DNA from: Sympetrum striolatum
Taxonomy: Eukaryota; Arthropoda; Insecta; Odonata; Libellulidae
Reading direction: 5' to 3'
Length of the DNA stretch: 64,000 bases
Assembly: GCA_947579665.1 (NCBI GenBank)
Contig: OX388341.1
Location: forward strand, 6,748,752 to 6,812,751
A program made the position numbers and the translations under genes. Positions 1 to 10,321 of the stretch are shown piece by piece. The notes under the pieces are model-generated. The model had not been told where the DNA came from. It saw nothing but the letters and a program-made list of their open reading frames with translations, and searched no databases. The stretch's first letter is position 1. Every line of letters starts with the position of its first letter.

Positions 1-1489
1 TACGATTTCACTTAAATAAAGACATTACTATAATCAACATAGGATATTATCAAATAATAAAATTAAATAATTAAAATAAAAAATAGCAAATATATATATC
101 TTACCTTTTTGAAGATACTGAAGTTCTCCAATAACCGAGGTTGATTAACCAGCTGCCGTTTGTATTCTCTAAATACAAATATAGAAAACTAAAACACCGT
201 ATAATAGAAATCAACAGCGCGCCAAAATCTACCGGAGATGATTCTTGTTTGAGATGTTCAGTCAAACTGAAGGCAGACAGCCCAAAAATATATACGTAGA
301 AATATTTAGAAATGGAGGGAGTTTATTGTAGACCAGCTGCAAGGAACGTGCGAGAAGGATGTATATGAAGATATCTGAGAAGAGCCGCTTTCTTTCAGAA
401 ATTGCAGGGTTTTTAGAAAATACCAACGGGCTTCCCACATCTGCTAGCATAGAGCCGCAAATGAAAGCAAAGAAATCCCTCAGTAACAGGGTAATAAAAT
501 TTACAGCTAAAAATGAAACAATAGGGTGGCCTCTCTTACCCATCCAAATTCAAGGGGTGACATCGGTCGAGTCATAAACCAAGCCCGGGAGGATTATCCA
601 TATCCTGAGACACGCGCCTACCTTATATTCGCATTTTTAGATCTTCTTCGCTGAGAAAAGAAGCAGCTAAATCTTTTTTCCAGATTGAACAACATATTCT
701 CACCTCCAGATAAATATAACGGTCACCTATGAACAAATTACAAATTTTTGTGGCTTTCCATAATAACGAGTTTAAAAAATCAGCCGTAAAAGTTCAATGG
801 AGTATAATATTTTAAACGCAAATTTGCAAAGTGAGAAAAAAGAAAATAGAAAGAGCATTTCCAAAACCACATGTTTCAGAAGGCATATAAATAAAGAGGT
901 GCCATAAAAGTTTAAAAAATACGAACCAATTAATCTTACAGTAAAGTAGAATTTCCTTTATATGGGAAAGGTTTTCTTTGATTATAATAGGTATTAGAAT
1001 ATTATGATAATAGACTTCCTACAAGTCTTGGTGGGAATTTTATTATCTACTTAGCGAAATCTAACATAACCAAAATAGTAATAGTCATATTTAATCATAA
1101 ACAGAACTTGCAAACTGACGAAAATTGAGCGGAAAATTTAGCAAACACTTTCTGTTAAAATTAAACTTCTTTAATTTTCATAGCCAAAATATTATGCATT
1201 GGCTTGAATTACATAACTCAATTAATATAAGTTTAGAGATATATTTAAAACATCATGTAAATAAACATACGCGGTAGCTGTTCGAGTTTTTTTAATCTTT
1301 TTCCCATTATTCTGGGTTTCCAATTCCGAGAAGATTTATTTCTCAACCATCGTAAATATACAGGAGTCTAATTTTAATTCATAAAAAGAAATGCTATAAA
1401 AAGAAGTTGTAAATACTATGTCACAAAGATGATATAAATAGGAAAAGTTCACACACACACAATTCACACGAAAAGGAAAAATTGATGAA
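1..1489. other. No gene seen; AT-rich noncoding
   Basis: Long AT-rich stretch. The open frames of 70-93 codons near 260-580 on both strands overlap each other and match nothing I recognise, so I treat them as chance. No repeat ends or RNA genes were found. Confidence 0.6.
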
Positions 1490-1499
1490 AACCCAAAAA

Positions 1500-1675
1500 T
1501 CAATTAGCGACCAAAAAAAATGCGTATTCAGATGCCTCAGAGAGCCAACTGAGTGAGCCACTACGTGCCGGTCGCTAGAGGATCCATTCCGAGCGAAAGA
1601 AGCCCCGACGCCAAAGGCGGCACTACGTGAGCGACATGGACCGACGCCACGTGGCGTCGGGTGGCACGCAAAGGG
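1500..1675. mobile_element. piggyBac-like element terminus (fragment)
   Basis: Read on the minus strand, the sequence begins TTAA (1676-1679) followed by CCCTTTGCGTGCCACC. A TTAA target next to a CCC-initial terminus is the hallmark of piggyBac-type elements. The segment is GC-rich against AT-rich flanks and holds a perfect 20-bp palindrome at 1641-1660. No matching second terminus or transposase is visible, so this is one end only; the left limit is approximate. Confidence 0.5.
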
Positions 1676-1975
1676 TTAAATAATGCCACTCAGATTATGA
1701 GATATTAGCATGATAGAATTTAAAATTCTCAACTTGTTGTGCATAAAAATTTCCAATGCCTTGAAAATTTTACAACCAATCACATGTAGCTCCCCTTCAG
1801 ACTGGTTGATCAGCTATTGATGTTATTCTAGCTATATGGCGTAGGTTAGGCTGAGAACTACACAGTAATATTTGTAAATAGTTTTAACAAAACTAGTTTG
1901 GTTAGTAATTAACCACATTCCTTCTCATTAATTTTAAAGATTTTATTTAAATTCAACATTTTCTTTCTCCCATAG

Positions 1976-2042
1976 GTCACTTTTGCCCGTCTCCTCAGCC
2001 ATGTCTCTGCTGAAATGGGTTCCTCCTCTGCCTCAGGAATTG
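1976..2042 (+). CDS. Candidate host-gene exon, upstream of the disordered exon
   Basis: A strong acceptor (pyrimidine tract ending CCCATAG at 1975) opens a frame reading VTFARLLSHVSAEMGSSSAS. A weak donor (G/GTAGCG) after 2042 leaves phase 1, which matches the acceptor at 2545 of the next exon. Without that splice the frame runs to a TGA at 2072-2074. The protein family is not recognised. The exon is called from the splice signals, residue composition and phase agreement only; another donor (at 2057) is possible but leaves the wrong phase. Confidence 0.35.
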
Positions 2043-2071
2043 GTAGCGATGTCGTGGTGACATTAAGAAAA

Positions 2072-2505
2072 TGAGTATTTTCCAAAAATAAATTTATTCA
2101 GGTTGGCTCAATTTACAATATTAGAAAGAGAATATCTTAGACCCAAACCTTACCGGCCGACCACGCGGTACAGTAGTCGAGCGAGTAGACCATGCACTAC
2201 GGTAGTCGAGCGGGCCGACCCCACCAGTAACTGGGAAGTCGTGCGAGCTGACCACGCTAGAGAGGTAGTCACACGGGCTGACCACACTATACGGTAGTCG
2301 ACCTAGTCCAGGAAGTCTTGCGAGCCGACCACACAGCAAGGGTAGTCGTGCGGGCAGACCTGCTACTGGATTCACCTCGTTGGGCCGAATGGCGATTTGA
2401 TGGGCTGTGGCATTCCCTTTTATTCTACGGCAACAATACTTACAATAACAATGTTCCCCCACACTTAGATTACATTGTATGCGGTGGGAGTACTGCCAAC
2501 AATAC
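2072..2505 (-). mobile_element. Probable solo LTR with internal minisatellite
   Basis: On the minus strand it begins TGTTGGCAGTACTCCC and near its other end has an AATAAA signal, as LTRs do. Its middle (about 2150-2370) contains about seven diverged copies of a roughly 40-bp unit with the core GGTCGGCxCGxxCGACTACC, including the 'tagtcgtgcgggc' string on the plus strand. No open pol frame is attached. A clean target-site duplication is not visible; next to the 3' side a 19-bp unit (ccaacaatactgttaatta) is tandemly doubled at 2496-2533. It lies in the inferred intron between the two host exons. Confidence 0.4.
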
Positions 2506-2545
2506 TGTTAATTACCAACAATACTGTTAATTAATATGTCCTCAG

Positions 2546-4553
2546 GCGGCATACCCCCTTCCCCCATGCTCACATTACAATTAAACAATGCGGGGAAGCC
2601 CCTTCCACTCACAGTTCTCACACCATCACTACAGCTAGGCTGCACCAGCACCTAAACCACAAGAGAACCCAATCCCTGCAACAGAATTGCAGCCTAACCC
2701 ACACCTCCCAAGTCCCGCTTCCAATGAGTCCTCATCAGTTTCATCATCTACCTCCTCTTCATCATACCATGCAATGGCATCCTCCGGAATGTCGCCAGCC
2801 TCCAGCAGAAAGTCTTCCTGCACCAAGATCCAAGTCCCAGTGGTCGATGCCCTCGGTATATCTTCCACCAGAGGTCTCTCAAACCTTTTGGAACCTCAAT
2901 CTTCGAGCATGTGCAACATGGACTTCCCTCCATTATCACCAATCCGGGAGATGCCCTCCCCCTATCCCCCCCCTACCAAAGTGGGGATGCAGTCCAAGGA
3001 AGAGAGAAAAACAGAGGTGAGGAAGATGAAAGGGGAAGAGGACATAGGGGACACAGATGATGTTGAGGAAGAGGATGAAGAACATGCTAGGGTGTGCGTG
3101 ACACAGAGTCCAGAAGAAGAAGGAGGCAGAGGAGATGGCGGTGGTGAGGAAGATGAAGGGGAGGAGGAGGATGATGAAGCAGAAGATGAGGATGGTGAAG
3201 ATGAAGATGATGATGACGATGATGATGACGAGACTGAAGATGATGAGGTGGATGAGGAAGATGAGGAGGAGCAAGAAGGTAAGGCTGAAGAGGACCACAT
3301 CCACCACAAACAGAGGACCTTCTCAATAGACGCAGCGGCATTGGAAGCCACCGATGAGGATATAGGAGATGAAGGGCTTGAAGAGAACTCCCCTACTGGA
3401 GCGGATACAATGTCTGAAACCACCAGTGCTAGTGCAGAAAAGTGTTCCGTTCCAAAACTAGTTCCCCTACTTTCACTTCCCACGCAACCCATAGTGATAC
3501 CCACAATAACTATTCAGCAACCATCTCCAACAAAGGCTATGACGCTGAACAACAGGCAGCACATGATGCTACCCATAGGTTCTCCCCCTCCCAGAAGAAG
3601 AATTTCAGAACACCACCCCTATCCTCCGCCTATATTTTTCCATCCTCCTTTATCACCTCAAGTGTCCCAGCCCAGCAATAAACGCCTACTACTCCATGGT
3701 CCAGATAAGCCAACTTCTCTAGATCTGCCAATGTCCTCACCTATCATCACAGTCACTGCCACCATGAGTGAATCGGACGAGACGGAAGACGGGTGTGCGG
3801 GTAGTAATGTAGGAAGGTGTGACAATTCCTCCTTCCGGACATCCGGTTCGGGGACTATCGGTCAAAGTAGGAGGAGACTAGGGGAGGACAATTCTAAATG
3901 TGGGGGTCAGCCTGGGATGACCTACCTATCCCCTTTCTCCATGTGTTCCAGGGGAGAACGTACTGCTTTGGAATCCAACCTGAGTTCCTCTGATTATTCA
4001 TCTATGGCCAGTCCTGGACCTTCCAGAGCTGGGTCTAACAATCTGCTGTGTCCTTCGGATGTTAAGGACGCAGAAGATCCCCACCAGCACCTGGGAGGTC
4101 ATCCCCATCACGGCCCCCATTTGCTACTTCCACACCATCGTACCGGACAATTGCTTCATCCCCATCACAATTCCAGGGGTTCCTCTTCAACTTTGCTTCA
4201 TCCCTCGGTCCAGCACCATCACCAGCATCTCCTCAACGTTCTGCAAGCTGCACCCAATTCCCCCACTTGTTCTGAAAACGGTGCAGGAACCCTTCATCTT
4301 TCAGTGCCTCCGGCGTACTCTTGGACAAGAAGGCCTTCACCACTTGAAAGCTCACCAATGGCTAAATCTATTGCCTTGCGACAACCTCAAGCGTCTGGTG
4401 GTGAGGAAGGAAGTGCTGAATTCGAGAAGAGTTTGGCAGATGAGGAAGAGGAGAGGAAGGGAGAGGAGGTCGGAGAGGGGAAGGTTTGGAGGAGGAGAAA
4501 AGTAGAAAGGAGAAACTCAAGTACAACACCTGATTCAAACGATGAGGGAATCG
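2546..4553 (+). CDS. Large exon of an unrecognised, intrinsically disordered host protein
   Basis: About 640 codons are open from 2639 to a strong donor (G/GTAAGA) after 4553. The exon probably begins at the acceptor CCTCAG/GC at 2545, where another frame (GGIPPSPMLTLQLNNAGKPL...) is coding-like until about 2638. One extra G there breaks the frame; past it the protein reads AAPAPKPQENPIP and onward. Features in order: a Ser-rich tract, the string FPPLSPIREMPSP, a long Glu/Asp run (about 3010-3290), Pro-rich stretches, a His-rich tract (about 4080-4230), Ser/Pro phosphosite-like clusters, a Glu/Arg-rich tail, and NSSTTPDSNDEGIG at the donor. No folded domain is visible. I do not recognise the gene; composition suggests a regulatory or scaffold protein. 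Sequence past the donor (to a stop near 4646) is probably intron. Confidence 0.6.
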
Positions 4554-6659
4554 GTAAGAACATTGCTTACATTGAAAAATATTTCAGACATCACAAGAGA
4601 AAACGATGGAAATCATTTCCAATATTTACAAAACTTCCTCTATTCTGAATTAAGATTGTAAACTTCTTTTCCTACTAATTTTCAACTTCTGTTGTTACCA
4701 GGTTCCTTCCTAATTTTTAAATCCTATACATCAAATTTGAATATCAATAATAGTGAAAAAAGCTTAGCTGATAAAAAAATGCATGCTTGGTTTTTAAAAG
4801 TGCTTCAATAGCTCAGGTCATTTTGCACATGGACTTCCAATGGGAATCAAACCCGGAACAGCTTTCACCAAAGCCAAAAGCATTGCCCTCTTGGCAGTGG
4901 CGCAGCGAGGGGGGGGTTTTAGGGGTTCAAACCCCCCCAAGAGTCAAGTCCAATGACTAGCTCTGTCCTTTTTTTCTGCTAAAGAGTACAAAACCCCAAT
5001 CAATACGCAAGTCTTACAAACAAACAGCTAGTGTTTGCTTGATAAATTCGCATACCCGTAAATATGGCTCCGATGTCAGCTAAGGAGATGTTTTCGTCAG
5101 CAGAGCAGAGGCCTAGTGCCGACATCGATATCAATGGGACGCTACTTTACGAGTGTTTCGCACACAACGTTCAACGCGTGCACTTCTTAAGCCTATGCTT
5201 TAGTTAGATGACTCACACCATAAGATTTGATTCCCATGAGAAAAATTCAAAAGTGCTGATTCGTTTACTCCTCGCAAAAATAAAAGGGAACAAAGAAGTA
5301 ATTCGAAACTAACACCCTGAAAACAGATTTTAAGATTATGTTTGAGGGACAAACAGATTCATAAAAGCTCAGTTAGATCTTCTCCATGTAACTGCTTAAA
5401 TGGTGTGAATGCAAAGCTTGGCTCGTGAGTAGCGCTTTTGAGAAATTCACAGTGAACAATTCGAAGTATTGTTTAGTTTGGATTTCATAAGTTACAGATG
5501 GACATGCAAAAATTGTTTTAACAGTCCGCTAATAGCTCGAGACCATTATTGAAAAAACGTTAGTTAATGGTTATGTTTTTTGTTGTGAAATGACCATTAT
5601 TAGATGTATAAATTAGAATTGTCTTATGTTAGGGCAGTTATCGGAGGGCACATCTGAAGATGAGTTTAGCAACTATTTGAAAGGTTCCTTTATGAAGCAT
5701 TCTGGACGATTAAAAGTCTGTAAAGTAGACTCTTCATTATTCCTGATGGTAGAAAAAATACTAATCCTTATTTTATGATTACCTGTAAATTTGATGTATA
5801 TTTACGAAAATAATTCAACACCCAAATGTCCGTAGAAATTTGAAAAAGTATTGGAGCAATACAAGATATCAGTAAAATTAATTTTCGATGATATTATTAA
5901 TAATGTACCAATTTGGAAGCAAAATGGTCAGCTGAAAGGTATTGTAGGCGTATGGTACGCACAGATTTATCGGAACTGTAACTTGGTGACTCGAAATAAA
6001 TTCCATATAGTGTTAAAACTATGACTTAAATTCCTCAGCTTCTTTGTCGTTGTAGCCAATTTTTCTCTGGCGATAGAATCCAACGAATCTCATGACTTAT
6101 CCTGTCAACCACGTGGTCATGCAATGCCCCTTTAAAATTTCAATTCATGGAAAAATTTTGATTTCTTTGAACATTCAGTGCCTAATACTGGGTTTGCGTC
6201 AGCTATCTGCAAGTTAAAACACCTAACTATTACTAAGTCTAAATAAAATTTAAGTTGACGTCTTCATATTTTTCACTTTTGTATGTAAATCTAATTCTGC
6301 AAATTTAGATATAATATCAACTATAATCAAGAGTCCACTGTATTTTTTAATGCAGCCGAATTTTTAATGTTCAGTATGAGAAAAATTCAATTAAACTCAT
6401 CGCTAATACATAAATAACGAAATCAGGCTTAATTGTAAGCCTATCAGAGAATTTCATCTGATATAAAGATTTTTGTTTCTTAGGGAGAGTAATTTTATAA
6501 ACGAAGGTTAAGGTCACTCCTAAGAAAGCTCGAGAAGATGTTTAGTGCAATGCAGCTGACAAGTCTCACTCGAGTCAGTCATCTAGCTTGCATATTGGAT
6601 TGTTCATTTTATAATAGATAAAAATCCGAATTCTCAAACTATTCTTAAAAGTATATCGA

Positions 6660-6894
6660 AGGACAAGTGCACATTCTATTATTCCTGCAATATTTGAAAA
6701 AGAATGAAGAACGGGATGTAGTGGTTCTGTTGGCTGCTCCAGATGCCAAGAGCCCAGAAAACAGCCAAAACACAATTCGATTTGTTACCATTTTTCTTAT
6801 CATTTTAATGGTTTATTCTATGATTTCTGATAGTTTAGGATCTATTCGCGACCCACCTGTAACCGTTCCGCGACCCACCGGTTGGGAACCGCTG
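6660..6894. mobile_element. Right end of a different hAT element (fragment)
   Basis: The segment ends GGTTGGGAACCGCTG at 6894, whose reverse complement CAGCGGTTCCCAACC is a classic hAT terminus; it also holds two copies of 'cgcgacccacc/ttccgcgacccacc'. The opposite terminus is not present nearby, so only one end survives inside the 6531-8054 insertion. The left limit is a guess. Confidence 0.5.
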
Positions 6895-7185
6895 TTCTAG
6901 ATTGACGACACAACTAAAATGGAGATTCTGAGCAATCCATGGAATGATTTCGTGATTTTCTTACTTAAAACTTTTAATTCTTGGTTTTGAAACAAAAATT
7001 ATAGTTTTTGAGAACCCTTTTTTATTATTTTTCAGTTTAGGTATTTACTAAATTTAAATATCCTCTTTTTATTAAAATATCTTAGTTATCAAATCTAATT
7101 AACTTTAGATTAAAAGAAGAAAATTGACAAGGAATAGATTCATTTATACTACTACCAGAGAAGAAATTGTTACAGACAACCCAGG

Positions 7186-7211
7186 GTTTCGATGCATAGC
7201 ATCATCTTCAG
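7186..7211 (-). ncRNA. Hammerhead-ribozyme-like core (candidate)
   Basis: The minus strand reads CTGAAGA, then a perfect 5-bp hairpin GATGC-TAT-GCATC, then GAAAC. This is the order and spacing of the hammerhead catalytic core (CUGANGA - stem II - GAAA). Flanking stems I and III are not obvious. Such motifs are known in Penelope-like terminal repeats, and this copy may be a stranded terminus. Confidence 0.4.
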
Positions 7212-7284
7212 GTGCATACATATAAGAACTCACTCTAGTAAAGCCTCATTTAGTCGAATTTAACTTTAGATTCTTTCACGAATA

Positions 7285-7760
7285 ATCTGCGAAGAAAAAG
7301 TTTGCGATGGATGTTACTTAGCGTTAGTTAGGCCTCACCTTGAGTATGCATTTAGAGAAATGGACCCCGCCAAAAATATCATTTAGATTTAGAAAAAGTA
7401 CAACGAAAGGAGATACGATTTGTAAAGAATTGCTACGATAAAACAGCGAGTGTAACTCAGATGTTACAGGACGCGGGATGGGAATTATTAGAAGTTAGAA
7501 GACAAATTCAAAGTATAAATTGATTAAATGAGTTCAGATAAATTATGTTCTCAGATGATGTAACCGATATTATGTGACCCCCTTGTTATATGGGCCGTTC
7601 TGATACTGGCAGAAAGATTAGGGAAATAGATGCTAGAACGAATTGTTTCAAAAATTCATTTTTTCCGCAAACTATATGCGAAAGCAACCGTTTAGGAAAA
7701 TAGAGTAGAGGTGCCTGCACCCCCTGCAACACGCCAATGGCGGCTTGCATGGTTCTTACA
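7285..7760 (+). pseudogene. Non-LTR retrotransposon C-terminal fragment (CR1/jockey-like)
   Basis: Decayed reading frames match the end of a LINE reverse transcriptase protein: LALVRPHLEYA near 7315, then an RRxRFV-like segment and a SVTxMLxxxGW segment near 7440-7490. Several stops and frame changes interrupt it. It sits within the insertion inside hAT family 1 copy 1. No 3' tail or target duplication could be marked. Confidence 0.6.
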
Positions 7761-7846
7761 TAGACATAGATTCCTGTGGCGAAATTCTGACACGGCACAT
7801 ATAAACCTTGTCCAATAAGCTGTATGTATACTTCATATCATTATTT

Positions 7847-8012
7847 TTACTTTCTTCATATACGTAGTATAGAGAAAGTATTGTTTTCACGAAAAAAATC
7901 GACTTTGAGATTTCAACGAAAATACATGTTTTGGGGTCCCTAGAACACGTTTTCACCATTTTCGGAATGATGTCTGTGTGTATGTGTGTGTGTGCTTGTT
8001 ATACATTGATGG
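7847..8012 (+). repeat. Hairpin-ended dispersed repeat, copy 1
   Basis: Begins with an imperfect hairpin (ctttcttcatatacg / tagtatagagaaag), continues through 'attgttttcacgaaaaaaatc' and 'gttttggggtccctagaac', and ends in a (TG)n microsatellite. Close relatives lie at 10206-10306 (truncated, same orientation) and 21780-21925 (opposite orientation). No coding capacity. Confidence 0.75.
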
Positions 8013-8541
8013 TGTTTTCTGGGCAGGCGAAATTTCAATTAAATTCCAAAATCTGCTGATGAAATAGTCTAATAACGAAAGATATTCAAATAAGCATGGG
8101 CCTGCCAATGTGGTGGATCTAATGAGTGGATGTTACGTTTTATATCGTGTGCCAAATAACCGTAAGTAATTTTTTCCTCCTCAACAACCTCTTGGAAGAA
8201 AGAACTCTCAAAGACTATGGAAATTTATATCTACAACACTAAAAACTTCAGCATAGAAAAAAAAGAATGACTTTTTAATAGATATTGGACGTTTTCAAAC
8301 TAGAAATCCAAACAACACTTATGATAAGTTTCCAATAGTTTACTAATATAAACTACTATCTTGGAAAGTTTAATAAGTTGGCCAGATAAGCGTTAAACTC
8401 CTCTTGTTTTCAATGTACTTTAAGTTTTGAAAGAATTTACATATATATTATAGTAGCGGGCATAAATATACTAGCCCCTGTAAGGTAGGCATTTTTCGTT
8501 TCTCCCCATTGGAAAATCCTGGCTGCGCCACTGCCTCTTGG

Positions 8542-8985
8542 CCATCCAAGATCCTGATAAGAACTAATTAAAAGTTTTTGTATTAGCCAATGATCAAATA
8601 AAAATTCTTAGTAGAAGGCTTCTTCAGTACATACATGGGGAGCTGAAATAGTTCACAAAATCTGGCTATATATCATCTGAGTTAATACTTATCTAAAATT
8701 AGAACCAAGCGATATTGTAAAGCAGCATAATTGTAAATTATGGTGAAAATTCTTGGAGAATTCATGCTGGAGAGGCGCTACAACTGCTTTCTGCAATCAG
8801 CAATTATAGTCCCACCCTTATTAACAATTAGCATCTTCTGGGAGTACTTTCTATGCCCTACATGTTTCCAGTCTCAGTTACTTGTAAATAAATGTAGACT
8901 CTCGTTCATGAAATGTCATGGGTGGAGACATGGAAGCTTCAAGTATTCAAGCAAAACAAAACTAAGGAGGTCAAAATTGCATTAA
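8542..8985. other. No gene seen between repeats
   Basis: AT-rich sequence after the hAT target duplication. No splice-bounded coding frame or repeat end is recognised. Confidence 0.6.
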
Positions 8986-8989
8986 AAAA

Positions 8990-9245
8990 ATGTATGCAGG
9001 GACTTACTTTGCAGGCAAGTGCCCCTCTACCTTGCTTACCATCTCCACTCATGGTGGAGTCATTTTGCATGGCCACCATGGCTTGGTGCCACCAACGTTC
9101 ATTCTATCGCACATCGTTGGCAGAAAAAATGAATGTTTTAGTCAACTCGTTCTATATACTATCCTTCTGATCTTTTTTCTGGTGTCTGAATGACCTATAT
9201 AATGGAGGACGCATAACATTGGCTTCATCCTACAATAACGTACTT
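8990..9245 (-). pseudogene. LINE 3'-terminal coding remnant
   Basis: The minus strand encodes a decayed stretch containing ELTKTFIFSANDVR followed by low-complexity sequence. It resembles the extreme C-terminus downstream of the reverse transcriptase in CR1/jockey elements. It appears related in kind to the 7590-7760 segment (both contain 'tcattttttc' plus a cysteine-poor tail), but in the opposite orientation. Stops interrupt it. Confidence 0.4.
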
Positions 9246-9249
9246 TCTG

Positions 9250-10205
9250 TGGCCTACAATTAATATATCTGAATATTTTTCACTGTGGTAAATTAGTTCA
9301 ATCAGTTTATCAATATAAGTTGAAAAATAAACAATTCCTCCTCTTAGAGAGTGGTTCATATTGTCTAACTAGTTACCAACAACTTGATTACCCTCTCATA
9401 TTTAAACAAAACAGCATTCGATCGGTTACTAAAATACCTCCCACATACCGGAAGATATGGGCTCAAGTTCCAGAGTTGTCAGCCTTCTTTTCATTTCTGT
9501 TATTCCTTGGAAAATATCCTAGTTGTGAGCCAATGAGTGCAAAGTAATCCTTCACTCTTTATCTCATGTAGTTTTCTATCATCTAATTTTTTATTTATTC
9601 GATCCTGTTACAATATATTTGGGTAAATTTATCTATAACGCAGCAGACAAAAATATTTTTTTCTGCAGGGTCAAGAAAGGAGATATGTAGTATATTAATA
9701 CAGAATTTCCTGCCGGAAGAGAATTACAAGGCTGACTATTCTGATTTCCTTCATTTTCTATTGCTTTCAAAGCAAATGAGTGGTTTATATGAGGAATCAC
9801 ATATCATTTTTTTATTGTTCCCTTACTACAAAATAGTTTATTTGAGAATGAAGGAGGTTTTGTCATCTGTACCTTGGGAATATTGTAAATCAATCTGTAA
9901 AGTATTCAGCCCAGAGGCCGGTTGGTGTCTCACCCTCTCTGACATAAGCTACTAAGAGTGTGCGGAGAGGAATGAAGTTTATTAGGTAGGATGAGGAGTG
10001 AGGCAGTTTGCCCTTGCTCTCCTTTCTAAGCCAGAATGTTATAAGTGAAATATGTCCTTGGAAGTGAAGCAAAATGACTCTACGAGTAACACTTTTCTTG
10101 TCAGTCCATAAGGAGAGACCTTCATCAGTGCAGGTATGCACCCTTACGTTGGAAGCTTTCATTTCATCACACCCATGATCAAAACTGTGGCAAAAGTAAA
10201 TGAAA
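9250..10205. other. No gene seen
   Basis: Short frames of 64-90 codons on both strands show no family resemblance or splice context. No repeat structure was noticed. Confidence 0.55.
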
Positions 10206-10306
10206 GATACATTTTTACTTTCTCCCTATACATAGTATAGAGAAAGTATTGTATTCGCAAAAAAATTCGACCTCCAGATTTCGACGGAAATAGATGTTTT
10301 GGGTAC
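10206..10306 (+). repeat. Hairpin-ended dispersed repeat, copy 2 (truncated)
   Basis: Starts with the same hairpin as copy 1 (ctttctccctatacatagtatagagaaag) and keeps about 90 bp of the body to 'tagatgttttgggtac', then stops abruptly at the 5'-truncated gypsy fragment. Confidence 0.7.
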
Positions 10307-10321
10307 TATGATTTAGTACTT

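Larger units (their letters stand above)
4895..8533. mobile_element. hAT element, family 1, copy 1 (non-autonomous, with later insertions)
   Basis: Terminal inverted repeats CAGTGGCGCAGC / GCTGCGCCACTG are flanked by a perfect 8-bp target duplication CCTCTTGG (4887-4894 and 8534-8541), the hAT signature. No transposase is visible. Comparison with the related copy at 15916-17955 shows a shared noncoding body and marks 6531-8054 as material absent from that copy, so inserted later. Subterminal G-runs and C-runs lie just inside both ends. Confidence 0.85.

Noticed and set aside
262..577. Overlapping frames on both strands
   Set aside because: No family resemblance, no splice context and mutual overlap suggest chance.
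2103..2530. Open frames of 64-113 codons over the GC-rich block
   Set aside because: They are translations of the minisatellite in the LTR-like sequence and lack coding character.
2936..3504. Ser- or His/Leu-rich minus-strand frames
   Set aside because: They are antisense shadows of the acidic GAT/GAG tract in the host exon.
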